Shown here: positions 33,164-42,513 of the stretch, in pieces | Layout: every line of letters starts with the position of its first letter | Numbering within the stretch: the first letter of the stretch is position 1 | Assembly (NCBI RefSeq): GCF_000264375.1 | Contig: NZ_AJXW01000017.1 | Span: forward strand, 1-43,412 | DNA: 43,412 nucleotides | Reading direction: 5' to 3' | Origin: Rhodanobacter thiooxydans LCS2 | GTDB lineage: Bacteria; Pseudomonadota; Gammaproteobacteria; Xanthomonadales; Rhodanobacteraceae | Notes under the pieces: generated by a model | What the model was told of the DNA's origin: nothing | Database searches by the model: none | What the model saw: the letters and a program-made list of their open reading frames with translations, nothing else | Translations under genes and position numbers: made by a program

Positions 33164-33826
33164 ATGACTTCCCTTCCGCGCGAAACGGTCGGCCAGCGCT
33201 ACGATCCGGTCCTGATGCAGCGTGCCCGCGAGAAAAGCTGGGCCGCGCTGCACGGCATCCGCGCGCGCATGCGGGTGGGCATCAGCGAGGACGAGGCGAA
33301 GATCGAGGCGGCCGACGTGTTCCGCGAACTGGGTGTCGATCGGCTGTGGCACCCGGCGATCATCCGCATCGGCACGAACACCGTGAAGACCTACCGGCAG
33401 CGCTCCGACCCCGGCGTGCGGCTGGGCAAGAACGACAGCTACTTCATCGACCTCGGCCTGGTGTTCGAGGGCCACGAGGGCGATGTGGGCGACAGCTTCG
33501 TGGTCGGCCACGCGCCGCAACGGCAGGCCTGCGCGCAGGCGGCGCGCGCGCTGTTCGGCGAAGTGGCCGCGGCGTGGCGAGCACAGGGGCTGAGCGGCCA
33601 GGCGCTGTATGCGTTGGCCGGCGAACGCGCCGAGGCGATGGGCTGGCGGCTCAACCATGCGATCAAGGGCCACCGGGTCGGCGACTTCCCGCACGCGATC
33701 CACAAAGGCGGCGACCTCGGCGAACTGGAGGCGTCGCCATCGAGCGGATTGTGGATACTGGAAATCCAGATTGCGCATCCAACCGAACCGTTCGGCGCGT
33801 TCCATGAGGACCTGCTGTCAGTGTGA
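33164..33826 (+). CDS. M24-family metallopeptidase-like protein
   Basis: A 220-residue protein with the pita-bread fold of M24 aminopeptidases. Expected metal ligands are visible: aspartates in YFIDLGLVFEGHEGDVGDSF, a histidine in LNHAIKGHRVGDFPH, and glutamates in WILEIQIAHPTEPFGAF and HEDLL. It lacks an N-terminal domain, as in short bacterial M24 proteins. Substrate unknown; it could be a peptidase or a creatinase-like hydrolase. ATG at 33164 gives the canonical N-terminus. Adjacent to the DUF1304 gene. Confidence 0.82.
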   Translation: MTSLPRETVGQRYDPVLMQRAREKSWAALHGIRARMRVGISEDEAKIEAADVFRELGVDRLWHPAIIRIGTNTVKTYRQRSDPGVRLGKNDSYFIDLGLVFEGHEGDVGDSFVVGHAPQRQACAQAARALFGEVAAAWRAQGLSGQALYALAGERAEAMGWRLNHAIKGHRVGDFPHAIHKGGDLGELEASPSSGLWILEIQIAHPTEPFGAFHEDLLSV

Positions 33827-34010
33827 GTCGTCCTCGGGCCCTGGCGATCTTGCACAAAGGCAGCGCCCAAAAAGGACTACCCTGATCGGCATCCGGTACG
33901 GCGTCGACGCTGCAGCCTCGAAGTCATTTCCGCATTGAAAAAGTCCGCAACAGGCAGCATTTTGGCTGTCACTTGGCTGTGTTCGTGCAGCCCTCTCCGG
34001 AGTCCAGCCC

Positions 34011-36140
34011 GTGGCCCGCAAGAAACCTCTGACCCTCTATCGCAACATCGGCATCATTGCGCACATCGACGCGGGCAAGACCACGACCACCGAGCGCATC
34101 CTCTACTACACCGGGCGCAAGCACCAGATCGTCGACGTGCACGACACCAAGGACGGCAAGGGCTCCACCACCACCGACTACATGGAGCAGGAGCGCAAGC
34201 GTGGCATCACGATCCAGTCGGCGGCGGTGACCGCGGAGTGGAAGGGCCACCAGATCAACGTGATCGACACTCCGGGACACGTCGACTTCACCATCGAAGT
34301 GAACCGCTCGCTGCGCGTGCTGGACGGCGCGGTGGTGGTGTTCGACGGCGTCGCCGGGGTGGAGCCGCAGACCGAGACCAACTGGCGCCTGGCCGACCAG
34401 TACAAGGTGCCGCGGCTTTGCTACGTCAACAAGATGGACCGCATCGGCGCGAATTTCGCGCACTGCGTGCAGGGCATCCGTGAGCGCCTGGGCGCCCACG
34501 TGCTGCTGTGCCAGGTGCCGCTGGGCAGCAGCGACGAGTTCGTCGGCATGGCCGACCTGGTCGCCGGCGTGGGCTACCTGTGGGCCTCCGACGACAAGGA
34601 CAGCGTGTGGGAAACCGTGCCGCTGGAACAACTGGAGGATCGCCTCACGTTCGGCGCCAGCGCCGACAACGCGTGGATCGCCGACCTGCCGAAGCTGCGC
34701 CAGGACCTGCTTGAAACCGCGCTGGCGCTGGACGACGACGCGTTCGAGCGCCTGCTGAACACCGGCGGGTTCGACCCGGCTGTGCTGAAGCGCTGCATCC
34801 GCCAGGGCACCGTCACCGGCGCGCTGGTGCCGGTGCTGTGCGGCTCGTCGTACAAGAACAAGGGCGTGCAGCAGCTGCTCGACGCGGTGGTCGATTATCT
34901 TCCGTACCCGGGCGAGAACGGCGGCATCGCGCTGGTCGACGAGGACGGCCACGTCATCGGCGAGCAGGTGGTCACCGACGACGCGCCGGCGCGCGCGCTG
35001 GCGTTCAAGGTGATCAACGACCAGTTCGGGACGCTCACCTTCTGCCGCATCTATTCGGGCGTGATCAACAAGGGCGACACCCTGCTCAACGTCACCCGCG
35101 GCAGGAAGGAGCGCGTGGGCCGCATCGTCGAGGTGCAGGCCGACCACACCCGGGAAATCGACGAGGTGCGCGCCGGCGACATCTGCGCGTTCGTCTCGAT
35201 GAAGGACACCGAGACCGGCGATTCGCTGTCCGATCCGACACACCCGGCACTGCTCGAGCGCATGCGCTTTCCCGACCCGGTGATCAGCGTGTCGGTCGAG
35301 CCGAAGAACCGCGACGACGTCGACAAGCTGTCCAGCGCGCTCTACAAGATGGTCAAGGCCGACCCGTCGCTGAAGCTGGAAGTGGACCAGGAAACCGGCG
35401 AGACCGTGCTCAAGGGCATGGGCGAGCTGCACCTGGAGGTGACCATCGACCGCATGCGCACCGAGCTGGGGGTGGAGGCGAACATGGGCAAGCCGCGGGT
35501 CAGCTTCCGCGAGGCGTTCGGCAAGACCGTCGAGCACACCTACACACACAAGAAGCAGACTGGCGGCAGCGGCCAGTTCGCCGAGGTCACCATGATCTTC
35601 GAGCCTGGCGAACCGGGTTCGGGCGTGGTGTTCTCCGACGAGGTAGTCGGCGGCCGCGTGCCGCGCGAGTACATCCCGGCGGTCGAGCATTCGGTCAGGG
35701 CCGAAGCGCAGGAAGGCCAGGTCGCCGGCTACGAGGTGGTCGACTTCAAGGCGCGCCTGATCGACGGCAAGTACCACGACGTCGACTCCTCTGCGCTGGC
35801 GTTCGAGATCGCCACGCGGCAGTGCTTCCGCGAGGCGCAGAAGCTCTCCAGGCCGAAGCTGCTGGAGCCGATCATGCGGCTCGAAGTGGTGATGGAGGCA
35901 GACTACCTCGGCGACGTCATCGGAGACATCAACCGCCGCCGCGGCACGGTCAGCGACCAGGGCCACAAGGGCAGCTCCGCCTTCGTGCAGGGCTTCGTGC
36001 CGCTGGCCGAGATGTTCGGCTACATCAACTTCCTGCGCTCGGCCACCCGCGGCCGCGGCACCTTCAGCATGGAGTTCGACCACTACCAGGAGGTGCCCAC
36101 CGGCATGGTGGAGAAACTGATGGAGAAGGAAGCGAAGTAG
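34011..36140 (+). CDS. fusA2: elongation factor G, second type (EF-G2-like)
   Basis: A 709-residue translational GTPase with all five EF-G domains. G1 [17 protein letters not shown]3 [12 protein letters not shown] and G4 [10 protein letters not shown] are intact, and the later EF-G regions [19 protein letters not shown] and [14 protein letters not shown] are present. It catalyses ribosomal translocation or recycling. The window has no rpsL/rpsG/tuf, and its position alone between unrelated genes suggests a second copy rather than the str-operon fusA; whether it works in translocation or recycling cannot be told. GTG at 34011 follows GGAG by nine bases. Confidence 0.88.
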   Translation: MARKKPLTLYRNIGIIAHIDAGKTTTTERILYYTGRKHQIVDVHDTKDGKGSTTTDYMEQERKRGITIQSAAVTAEWKGHQINVIDTPGHVDFTIEVNRSLRVLDGAVVVFDGVAGVEPQTETNWRLADQYKVPRLCYVNKMDRIGANFAHCVQGIRERLGAHVLLCQVPLGSSDEFVGMADLVAGVGYLWASDDKDSVWETVPLEQLEDRLTFGASADNAWIADLPKLRQDLLETALALDDDAFERLLNTGGFDPAVLKRCIRQGTVTGALVPVLCGSSYKNKGVQQLLDAVVDYLPYPGENGGIALVDEDGHVIGEQVVTDDAPARALAFKVINDQFGTLTFCRIYSGVINKGDTLLNVTRGRKERVGRIVEVQADHTREIDEVRAGDICAFVSMKDTETGDSLSDPTHPALLERMRFPDPVISVSVEPKNRDDVDKLSSALYKMVKADPSLKLEVDQETGETVLKGMGELHLEVTIDRMRTELGVEANMGKPRVSFREAFGKTVEHTYTHKKQTGGSGQFAEVTMIFEPGEPGSGVVFSDEVVGGRVPREYIPAVEHSVRAEAQEGQVAGYEVVDFKARLIDGKYHDVDSSALAFEIATRQCFREAQKLSRPKLLEPIMRLEVVMEADYLGDVIGDINRRRGTVSDQGHKGSSAFVQGFVPLAEMFGYINFLRSATRGRGTFSMEFDHYQEVPTGMVEKLMEKEAK

Positions 36141-36327
36141 CGCCGCGCGCGCCGCTGCGATGCTGCATTGCAACGGCACGCTGCCGTACTCCCTCGAACA
36201 TGTATGCAGGAAAAATGGGGCTGGACACGCCGGCATGGCCTGGCAGTAGCATAGGCCGGTCGCGGAGCCGCCTCCGTCGGCGCCCGAGTGCCGGGTGGGG
36301 CACTCGCCATTCCGATTGAGGGACGCC

Positions 36328-39270
36328 ATGAGTTCTTTCTGCATGTCGCAGGCGCCGCGTGCGCCGTTCGCCCGTTTCCGTCTGCGGCCGCTGGCCGCCT
36401 CCTGCGCGGCCGTGCTGTTTGGCCTGGCGCTGAGCGCTTCGGCCTCAGCCCAGCAAACACAGCCGCAACAGCAACCGACCGACAACCAGGCCGCGCCGGC
36501 CAAGCCGGACAGCAAGACCGTCGAGAAGAAGAACAAGAAATCCGAGAACACGGTCAGCGACCTCGACGCGGTTGTCGTCACCGGCATCCGCGCCAGCATC
36601 GAGAACTCGCTGAAGGCGAAACAGAACTCCGACAACATCATCGAAGCGATCTCGGCCGAGGACATCGGCAAGCTGCCCGATGCGAGCATCGCCGAAAGCC
36701 TGTCGCGCGTGCCGGGCGTAGCTACCCAGCGCCAGAACGGCCGCGCCAACATGATCTCGATCCGCGGCCTGGACCCCGGTTTCGCCGGCACCACGCTGAA
36801 CGGGCGCGAGCAGGCCACGATCGGCGAGAACCGCGGCGTCGAATACGACCAGTACCCGTCCGAGCTGATCAGCGGCGTGGCGATCTACAAGACGCCCGAC
36901 GCCAGCCTGATTGGCCAGGGCCTGTCCGGCACCGTCGACCTGCACACGATCCATCCGCTGGACCTGCCCAACCGCGCCTTCGCGGTGAACCTGCGCGGCG
37001 AGCACACCACCAATGGCGACCTCAACCCGGGCGGCGGCATCGGCGACATGGGCCACCGTGCCAGCATCTCCTACATCGACCAGTTCTTCGATCACACGCT
37101 GGGTATCGCGGTGGGCTTCGCCCACCTCGACTCGCCGATCCAGGAAAAACAGTACCAGGCCTGGTGGTGGAGTATGAACAACGGCCCGGGCAGCATTGAA
37201 GCCCCATGGCCCGAGGGATGGAGTGGTCCACACACGCCCGGCATGCCCGACGGCGTGATCTCGCAGGAAGGCATGCAGTTGCGCGCGCAGTCGATGCGCC
37301 AGAAACGCAGCGGCCTGATGACGGTGCTGGAATGGGCGCCGGGCGACCACTACCACTCCACCCTGGACCTGTACTACTCCAACTTCGGCGACAAGACGTT
37401 CAAGAACGGCGCGCAGTGGTCAAGCAGCCCGTGGGACAACGTCAGCTACTCCAACGTCGGCGTCACGCCGGCGCAGCCCTACCCGATCGTCACCTCCGGC
37501 ACGATCAGCGGCATCGCGCCGATCCTGCAGAACGAGTACACCAAGGAACACGACAAGCTGTTCTCAGCCGGCTGGAACAACCAGTACGACTTCGGCAACG
37601 GCTGGACGGCCACTGCCGACCTTTCGTACTCCAGCGCGAAGAAGAAGCTGCACGACGCCTACCTGTTCACCGGCCTGGCCGGCGGCGCGTTCACCAGCGT
37701 CGACTTCCGCACCCCGGCTGGCAACGGCTACCCCTGGTTCTCGCCGGCGGTGAACCTGGCCGATCCGTCGCTGGTGGTGTTCACCGACCCGGATGGCTAC
37801 GGCTACAACGGCCGCCAGGAGTTCGACACCCAGAAGGACACCATCAAGGCCGTGCGGCTGGAGGTGAGCCACCCGCTGGGCTGGATCTTCAGCAGCATGA
37901 ACCTGGGCGTGAACTACTCCGACCGCACCAAGACCAAGCGGGCCGACGTGCAGTTCGCCTGGTTGAACGGCAACGGGTCCACCCAGGGCACCTACGACAA
38001 CCACTTCAGTACGCCGGTGAACTCGGGCTTCCTGTGGTCGCCGACCACGCTCGGCTACGGCGGCATCCCGGGCATACTCAGCTACGACGTGCTGGGCGCG
38101 CTGGCCAATCAATTCTACCTGACTCAGCGCAACGGCAAGGACGACTGGAGCCGCAACTACACGGTGAAGGAAAAGGTGCCGGTCGCCTACGTCAAGCTCA
38201 ACATCGACACCGCGCTGGGCGACGTGCCCCTGCGCGGCAACGTAGGCGTGCAGTTCGTGCGCACCGACCAGTCCTCGACCGCGCTGCAGACCAACGGTGA
38301 CACCCTGGTCGGGCGCATCAGCGATGGCGCCAAGTACAACAACGTGCTGCCCAGCCTGAACCTGGTGGCCCAGCTCACCGACCGCCAGTACCTGCGCTTC
38401 GGCTTCGCCAAGACCATGGCGCGCGGGCGCATCGACGACGAGAAGGTCGCCACCTCGGCCGGCCTGTCGAAGATCCAGAGCGGCCCCGGCGCAGGCCAGG
38501 TGCTGTGGTCCGGCAGCGGCGGCAACCCGAAGCTGAAGCCGTACGTTGCGGTCGGCACCGACCTGTCCTACGAGTTCTACTTCGGCAAGTCCAGCTACCT
38601 CGCCGCGGCGGCGTTCCACAAGAACCTGTTGAACTACATCTACAGCCAGACCACGCTCAACTACGACTTCTCGAACTACACTAACGACAACCCCACGCTC
38701 ACCCCGACCAGCAACATTGGCTCGTTCACCCGCCCCGCGAACGGTACCGGCGGCAAGATGGACGGCCTGGAGCTGTCCGGTGCGCTCGAAGGCGGCCTGC
38801 TGGCGAGCGCGCTGGACGGCTTCGGCGTGCAGGCCAACTTCTCGCTGACCAACAGCAGCATCTCGCAAAAGGTCATTGGGTCCATCCCCGGCCTGGATCC
38901 GCCTACAACCTTGCCCGGCCTGTCGCGCAAGGTCGCCAACCTGGCGGTTTACTACGAGAAGTACGGCTGGTCGGTGCGCGTGGCCGAGCGCTACCGCTCG
39001 TCCTTCACCGGCGAGGCAGTGGCCCGGTTCGACCAGCTCGACTACACCAAAGTACTGGCCAACCGGCAGACCGACTTCCAGCTCGGCTACGCCTTCACTG
39101 AGGGCAACTGGAGCGGCCTATCCCTGCTACTGCAGGTGAGCAACCTCACCAACACGCCCGACAAGTCCGTGCAGATCTCCGGCCTGCCGAACAACGTGCA
39201 GGTAACGAGCCCGAAGGAGTACGACACCTGGGGCCGCACGGTGCTGTTCGGCGTGAACTACAAGCTGTAG
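36328..39270 (+). CDS. TonB-dependent receptor of the Xanthomonas/Caulobacter type
   Basis: A 980-residue outer-membrane receptor. Signal peptide (about 1-44, ASASAQQ), a Q/K-rich linker, then a TonB-box-like DAVVVTG. Plug domain: SDNIIEAISAEDIGKLPDAS, then IAESLSRVPGV and SIRGLDPGFAGTTLNGR. Barrel ends in TVLFGVNYKL with aromatic penultimate pattern. These are hallmarks of the large receptors often linked to import of oligosaccharides or other nutrients in Xanthomonas and Caulobacter. Substrate unknown; no polysaccharide utilisation genes are nearby. ATG at 36328 starts MSSFCMSQAPR. Ends in an intrinsic terminator 29 bases downstream. Confidence 0.92.
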   Translation: MSSFCMSQAPRAPFARFRLRPLAASCAAVLFGLALSASASAQQTQPQQQPTDNQAAPAKPDSKTVEKKNKKSENTVSDLDAVVVTGIRASIENSLKAKQNSDNIIEAISAEDIGKLPDASIAESLSRVPGVATQRQNGRANMISIRGLDPGFAGTTLNGREQATIGENRGVEYDQYPSELISGVAIYKTPDASLIGQGLSGTVDLHTIHPLDLPNRAFAVNLRGEHTTNGDLNPGGGIGDMGHRASISYIDQFFDHTLGIAVGFAHLDSPIQEKQYQAWWWSMNNGPGSIEAPWPEGWSGPHTPGMPDGVISQEGMQLRAQSMRQKRSGLMTVLEWAPGDHYHSTLDLYYSNFGDKTFKNGAQWSSSPWDNVSYSNVGVTPAQPYPIVTSGTISGIAPILQNEYTKEHDKLFSAGWNNQYDFGNGWTATADLSYSSAKKKLHDAYLFTGLAGGAFTSVDFRTPAGNGYPWFSPAVNLADPSLVVFTDPDGYGYNGRQEFDTQKDTIKAVRLEVSHPLGWIFSSMNLGVNYSDRTKTKRADVQFAWLNGNGSTQGTYDNHFSTPVNSGFLWSPTTLGYGGIPGILSYDVLGALANQFYLTQRNGKDDWSRNYTVKEKVPVAYVKLNIDTALGDVPLRGNVGVQFVRTDQSSTALQTNGDTLVGRISDGAKYNNVLPSLNLVAQLTDRQYLRFGFAKTMARGRIDDEKVATSAGLSKIQSGPGAGQVLWSGSGGNPKLKPYVAVGTDLSYEFYFGKSSYLAAAAFHKNLLNYIYSQTTLNYDFSNYTNDNPTLTPTSNIGSFTRPANGTGGKMDGLELSGALEGGLLASALDGFGVQANFSLTNSSISQKVIGSIPGLDPPTTLPGLSRKVANLAVYYEKYGWSVRVAERYRSSFTGEAVARFDQLDYTKVLANRQTDFQLGYAFTEGNWSGLSLLLQVSNLTNTPDKSVQISGLPNNVQVTSPKEYDTWGRTVLFGVNYKL

Positions 39271-39299
39271 GCGACCTGGCAAGCGCGGGAGAGCCATGG

Positions 39300-39326
39300 A
39301 ACCCGGGGAGCGATCCCCGGGTTTTT
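39300..39326 (+). terminator. intrinsic terminator after the TonB receptor
   Basis: Stem AACCCGGGGA (39300-39309) pairs with TCCCCGGGTT (39314-39323) around GCGA and is followed by a T-run; it lies between the receptor and the convergent mntP. Confidence 0.9.
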
Positions 39327-39338
39327 CATGGGCACCCG

Positions 39339-39905
39339 TCAGACGGAAAGATGCTCGTACAGGATCACCGCGCCCACCCCGATCAGGATAACGCCGCCGA
39401 TGATCTCTGCGCGGCGGCCGACCATCGCGCTCAGCACATGGCCGAGCATGATGCCCAGCGTGACCATGCTGAACGTGCACAGGCCGATCACCACGGCCAC
39501 CATGGCGATCGAGACGTCGACGAAGGCCAGCCCCACGCCCACCGCCAGCGCGTCGATGCTGGTGGACAGGCCGGTGATGGCGAGGCCGACGATGCCGTGC
39601 TTCTTCGCCTCGTCGACCGGCTCGCCCGAATCCGGCTGCACGCCGGCCCAGATCATGTGCAGGCCCAGCACCAGCAGCAGGCCGAAGGCGATCCAGTGGT
39701 CCCAGGCCTCGATATAGCGCGCGGCGCCCTTGCCCAGCAGCCAGCCGATCACTGGCGTGATCGCCTCGATCACGCCGAAGATCAGGCCGGCGCGCATGGC
39801 CTGGGACAGCCGCGGACGCGTCATGGCGGCGCCCTTGCCGATCGCCGCGGCGAACGCGTCGGTGGACATGGCGAAACCGAGCAGCAGGATGGAAACGGGA
39901 TTCAT
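39339..39905 (-). CDS. mntP: manganese efflux pump
   Basis: A 188-residue membrane exporter of the MntP family, with six predicted helices and two repeated cores: [14 protein letters not shown] near the N-terminus and [16 protein letters not shown] in the second half. These acidic residues are needed for Mn2+ export in characterised members. It protects the cell from excess manganese. ATG at 39905 gives [16 protein letters not shown]. It has a yybP-ykoY riboswitch about 67 bases upstream in the transcript, which normally turns on mntP when Mn2+ is high. Confidence 0.95.
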   Translation of the reverse strand: MNPVSILLLGFAMSTDAFAAAIGKGAAMTRPRLSQAMRAGLIFGVIEAITPVIGWLLGKGAARYIEAWDHWIAFGLLLVLGLHMIWAGVQPDSGEPVDEAKKHGIVGLAITGLSTSIDALAVGVGLAFVDVSIAMVAVVIGLCTFSMVTLGIMLGHVLSAMVGRRAEIIGGVILIGVGAVILYEHLSV

Positions 39906-39972
39906 GGGTTGCCATTCGGTCGGGCCAGGCGCAACGGCACGACGGCGCGCCCGACCGTCGTGGCGCCGTCAG

Positions 39973-40077
39973 CCGTTGGTCTCGCCAACCAGGATCGGTG
40001 TCTTCGCCACGGCAGCTTGCTGCCGAGCATGTTGACGAAGACGCCCCGCGCGAACGAGGCAGGCTACTCCCCAAGGG
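39973..40077 (-). ncRNA. yybP-ykoY manganese riboswitch upstream of mntP
   Basis: Transcript landmarks: P1 CCCTTGG (40077-40071) pairs with CCAACGG (39979-39973) with one mismatch; GGGGAGTAGCCTGC, then CTTCGTCAACATGCTCGGC and later TTGGCGAGACCAACGG. GGGGAGTAG, GTCAACA and GCGAGACC match the yybP-ykoY consensus. Members bind Mn2+ in the presence of Mg2+. Its position upstream of mntP on the same strand supports the call. The expression platform was not resolved. Confidence 0.87.
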
Positions 40078-40210
40078 GTATCGCGCCGGCGGCAGCACCG
40101 CCAGCGCGGCGGCAAGGTTAACACGACCACGCGGCGAATCCGGCATGTGCAGGCAGCGGAGCCGCCGCGCATACTCGGGCTCCGTTCACGACCTGCACAG
40201 GCAAACTCAC

Positions 40211-41608
40211 ATGGGATCAGCACGCACACTCGGACTCACCGCCACGGCCATGCTGGTCTTCTGCACCGGCATCGGCACGGCGCATGCCGGCAGCGCTGCC
40301 GAAGCATTGCCCGAGACCATGGCCATGCTGAAACACGCCATCAGCATCCCTACCGTCGAGGACCAGCATCAGGTGCCGGTGCTAGCCGCGTACCTCGCCG
40401 ACAAGCTCAAGGCCGCAGGCTTCGCCGCCGGCGACATCGAGATCATCCCGGTGGGCGAAACCGCCGCACTGGTCGCGCGCTATCGCGGCACCGGTGAAGG
40501 CAAGCCGATCCTGCTGTCCGGGCACATGGACGTGGTGGCGGCCAAGCGCCAGGACTGGACCCGCGACCCGTTCACCCTGATCGAGCAGAACGGCTACCTC
40601 TACGGCCGCGGCACCGCCGACATGAAGACTGCGGTGGTGGTGCTGGTGGAAACGCTGATCCGGCTCAAACGCGAGGGTTTCAAGCCGCGCCACGACCTGA
40701 TCCTGCTGCTGTCCGGCGACGAGGAGACCGCGATGGCCTCGACCCGCGAGCTGGCGAAGCGCTACCACGACGCCGAATTCCTGCTCAACGCCGATGCCGG
40801 CGGCGGCACCCTGGACCCGGCCAGCGGCAAGCCCGTGGTCTACCAGATCCAGGCGGCCGAGAAGACCTATGCGGACTTCCGCATCACCCTCACCTCGCCC
40901 GGCGGCCACTCCAGCGAACCGACCGCGGACAACGCGATCTACCGCCTCGCCAAGGTGATCGACCGCGTAGGCGGTTATGCCTTTCCGCCGATGATCAACG
41001 ACATCACCCGAGCCTCGCTGCGTGCCACCGGCGCCCACACGCCCGGCGCACTCGGCGCGGCGATGACGCGCTTTGCCGCCCATCCGGACGACGCCGCCGC
41101 AGCCGCCACCATCTCCGCCGATCCGGCCTACGTCGGGCAGATCCGCACCACCTGCGTGGCGACCATGCTCAACGGCGGCCACGCACTCAACGCATTGCCG
41201 CAAAGCGCCAGCGTCAACGTCAACTGCCGCATCTTCCCCGGCACGCCGGTCGACAGCGTGCGCGACACGCTGGTCAAGGTGATCGACGACAAATCCGCCA
41301 GCGTCACCGTGCTGTCGCCCCCGCCGGTGGCCAGCCCCGCCTCGCCGCTGCGCCCGGACGTGATCGCCGCCGTCACCGACGCCGTGCACGCCCGCTTCCC
41401 CGGCGTGGAAGTGGTGCCCGGCATGTCCGCCGGCGCCTCCGACAGCATGTACTTCCGCAACGCCGGCGTCCCCAGCTACGGCATCGACGCCTCCTTCACC
41501 AAACCCGACGACAGCTTCGCCCACGGCCTCAACGAAAAACTGCCCGCGTCGGAAGTCGAAGCCGGGCTGGAGTTCTGGCATCGGGTGCTGGTGCAGTTGG
41601 CGAAGTGA
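40211..41608 (+). CDS. secreted M20-family metallopeptidase
   Basis: A 465-residue exported zinc hydrolase. Signal peptide 1-26 (GIGTAHAGS). Metal-site residues are in LLSGHMDVVAAKRQDWT, the bridging aspartate in GTADMKTAVV, glutamates in GDEETAMAS and a further aspartate in LLNADAGGG; the final histidine is in FAHGLNEKLPA. The lid/dimerisation domain includes LTSPGGHSSEPTADNA. Similar proteins cleave dipeptides or aminoacyl conjugates; substrate here unknown. ATG at 40211 is preferred over upstream codons because the signal peptide starts there. A truncated close relative lies at 42514-43275. Confidence 0.9.
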   Translation: MGSARTLGLTATAMLVFCTGIGTAHAGSAAEALPETMAMLKHAISIPTVEDQHQVPVLAAYLADKLKAAGFAAGDIEIIPVGETAALVARYRGTGEGKPILLSGHMDVVAAKRQDWTRDPFTLIEQNGYLYGRGTADMKTAVVVLVETLIRLKREGFKPRHDLILLLSGDEETAMASTRELAKRYHDAEFLLNADAGGGTLDPASGKPVVYQIQAAEKTYADFRITLTSPGGHSSEPTADNAIYRLAKVIDRVGGYAFPPMINDITRASLRATGAHTPGALGAAMTRFAAHPDDAAAAATISADPAYVGQIRTTCVATMLNGGHALNALPQSASVNVNCRIFPGTPVDSVRDTLVKVIDDKSASVTVLSPPPVASPASPLRPDVIAAVTDAVHARFPGVEVVPGMSAGASDSMYFRNAGVPSYGIDASFTKPDDSFAHGLNEKLPASEVEAGLEFWHRVLVQLAK

Positions 41609-41737
41609 GTTGACCGGAAGAACTGGCGTCACGCCGCCCATGATCTCGGACAAACGTTGGAACAGCTAAGCCCGACTCCGTTTTCGTGGTGCGGCGTGCG
41701 ACCAGCCGCCACAGGCATTGGCCGGATTCGTTCAATT

Positions 41738-41752
41738 TATCATCGGATGATA
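41738..41752. promoter_or_regulatory. palindromic operator candidate of the tumE-tumA promoter
   Basis: TATCATC-G-GATGATA is a perfect 15-base palindrome, eight bases before the toxin-gene ATG. A TATAGT hexamer overlaps its right edge (41753-41758). Such self-regulatory operators are usual for toxin-antitoxin operons. The 40 bases around it are AT-rich against the rest of the region. Confidence 0.6.
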
Positions 41753-41759
41753 TATAGTC

Positions 41760-42125
41760 ATGTCAAAGGAAGACGCAGGACTGGAAACGCTGCTGTTGCT
41801 CAACGGCGAGATCTACGATCAGGGCAATGGTTGCTGGATCAAGATCGAGGCATGGCGTGTCGAGGTGAACGAGCATGTGCCGCACGGCATACGCTACGCG
41901 CTGACATTGCATGACCGCTACGGCACGCGGTTACTCGGTTTCGACAATGCGCATGCCGTCAGGCCGCCGAAGCGCAAGCGTCATGCAGGCCGGCGTCTGG
42001 CCTACGACCACCGCCATCGTCACGTCAGCGACAAGGGCGTACCGTACGAATTCGCCAGCCCACAGCAACTGCTGGAGGATTTCTTCAACGAAGTCGACCG
42101 CGTACTTGAGGAAACGAAGTCATGA
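41760..42125 (+). CDS. TumE-type toxin (DUF6516-like)
   Basis: A 121-residue basic protein; the beginning LLLLNGEIYDQGNGCWIKIE and the later YDHRHRHVSDKGVPYEFASP with a following alpha-helical tail (LLEDFFNEVDRVLEE) match the small toxin family called TumE or DUF6516 (assigned from memory). The histidine-rich centre may hold a nuclease site, but that is inferred. It overlaps the antitoxin gene by four bases (ATGA), and a palindrome lies just upstream. No Shine-Dalgarno precedes ATG 41760, which is only a few bases from the promoter-like sequence, so a leaderless transcript is possible. Confidence 0.7.
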   Translation: MSKEDAGLETLLLLNGEIYDQGNGCWIKIEAWRVEVNEHVPHGIRYALTLHDRYGTRLLGFDNAHAVRPPKRKRHAGRRLAYDHRHRHVSDKGVPYEFASPQQLLEDFFNEVDRVLEETKS

Positions 42126-42472
42126 AAAAGCTGGTCATCGGCATCGCCTCCCAGCAAGCCATCCGCGCCCGCGCACTGGCCGTTGCACGCGGCGATCATC
42201 AGCCACGCCCCGGCGAGCCGAAGGTCTGGTTCACCTCCATGCGCTCGCTGGCCGAAGTGTTGTCCGATGACAACCGCGCGTTGCTGCGTGTCATCCGGGA
42301 ACAGAAGCCCGCGTCACTGACCCAGCTCGCGGAACTCACCGGCCGCGCACCCAGCAATCTTTCGCGGACGCTCAAGACGATGGAACGGTATGGCCTGGTC
42401 GAGATGCGCCGCACGCTGCGCAACGTGCAGCCCATCGCCACGGCCAGCGAATTCGTGATTCAGGCGGCGTAG
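42122..42472 (+). CDS. TumA-type HTH antitoxin
   Basis: A 116-residue protein with a MarR/ArsR-like winged helix (about 55-110): LLRVIREQKPASLTQLAELT, then GRAPSNLSRTLKTMERYGLV. This arrangement, a short N-terminal extension followed by a winged helix, is characteristic of the HVO_A0114/TumA-type DNA-binding antitoxins. It would repress the pair through the palindrome at 41738-41752 and neutralise the toxin. Coupled to tumE by ATGA. About 15 bases downstream begins the repeat that borders the M20 remnant. Confidence 0.75.
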   Translation: MKKLVIGIASQQAIRARALAVARGDHQPRPGEPKVWFTSMRSLAEVLSDDNRALLRVIREQKPASLTQLAELTGRAPSNLSRTLKTMERYGLVEMRRTLRNVQPIATASEFVIQAA

Positions 42473-42486
42473 CTTGGCTTGTTAAA

Positions 42487-42503
42487 AAGTCGACTCTGAC
42501 CCC
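42487..42503 (+). repeat. short repeat AAGTCGACTCTGACCCC (left border of the M20 remnant)
   Basis: Nearly identical to AAGTGCACTCTGACCC at 43330-43345; the two differ by an inverted CG/GC dinucleotide. Related GGGGTCAGAGTCGACTTT-like sequences are common between genes in this group of bacteria (recalled, not searched). The remnant begins about ten bases further on. Confidence 0.6.
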
Positions 42504-42513
42504 TGGCCCTAAA

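Noticed and set aside
33969-36818. A 949-codon minus-strand open frame over EF-G2.
   Set aside because: Antisense shadow of a conserved gene.
41609-41737. Possible third copy of the CTCTGACCC border repeat between the intact M20 gene and the TA pair.
   Set aside because: Only ATTCGTTCAA and general similarity; no CTCTGACCC sequence is present.
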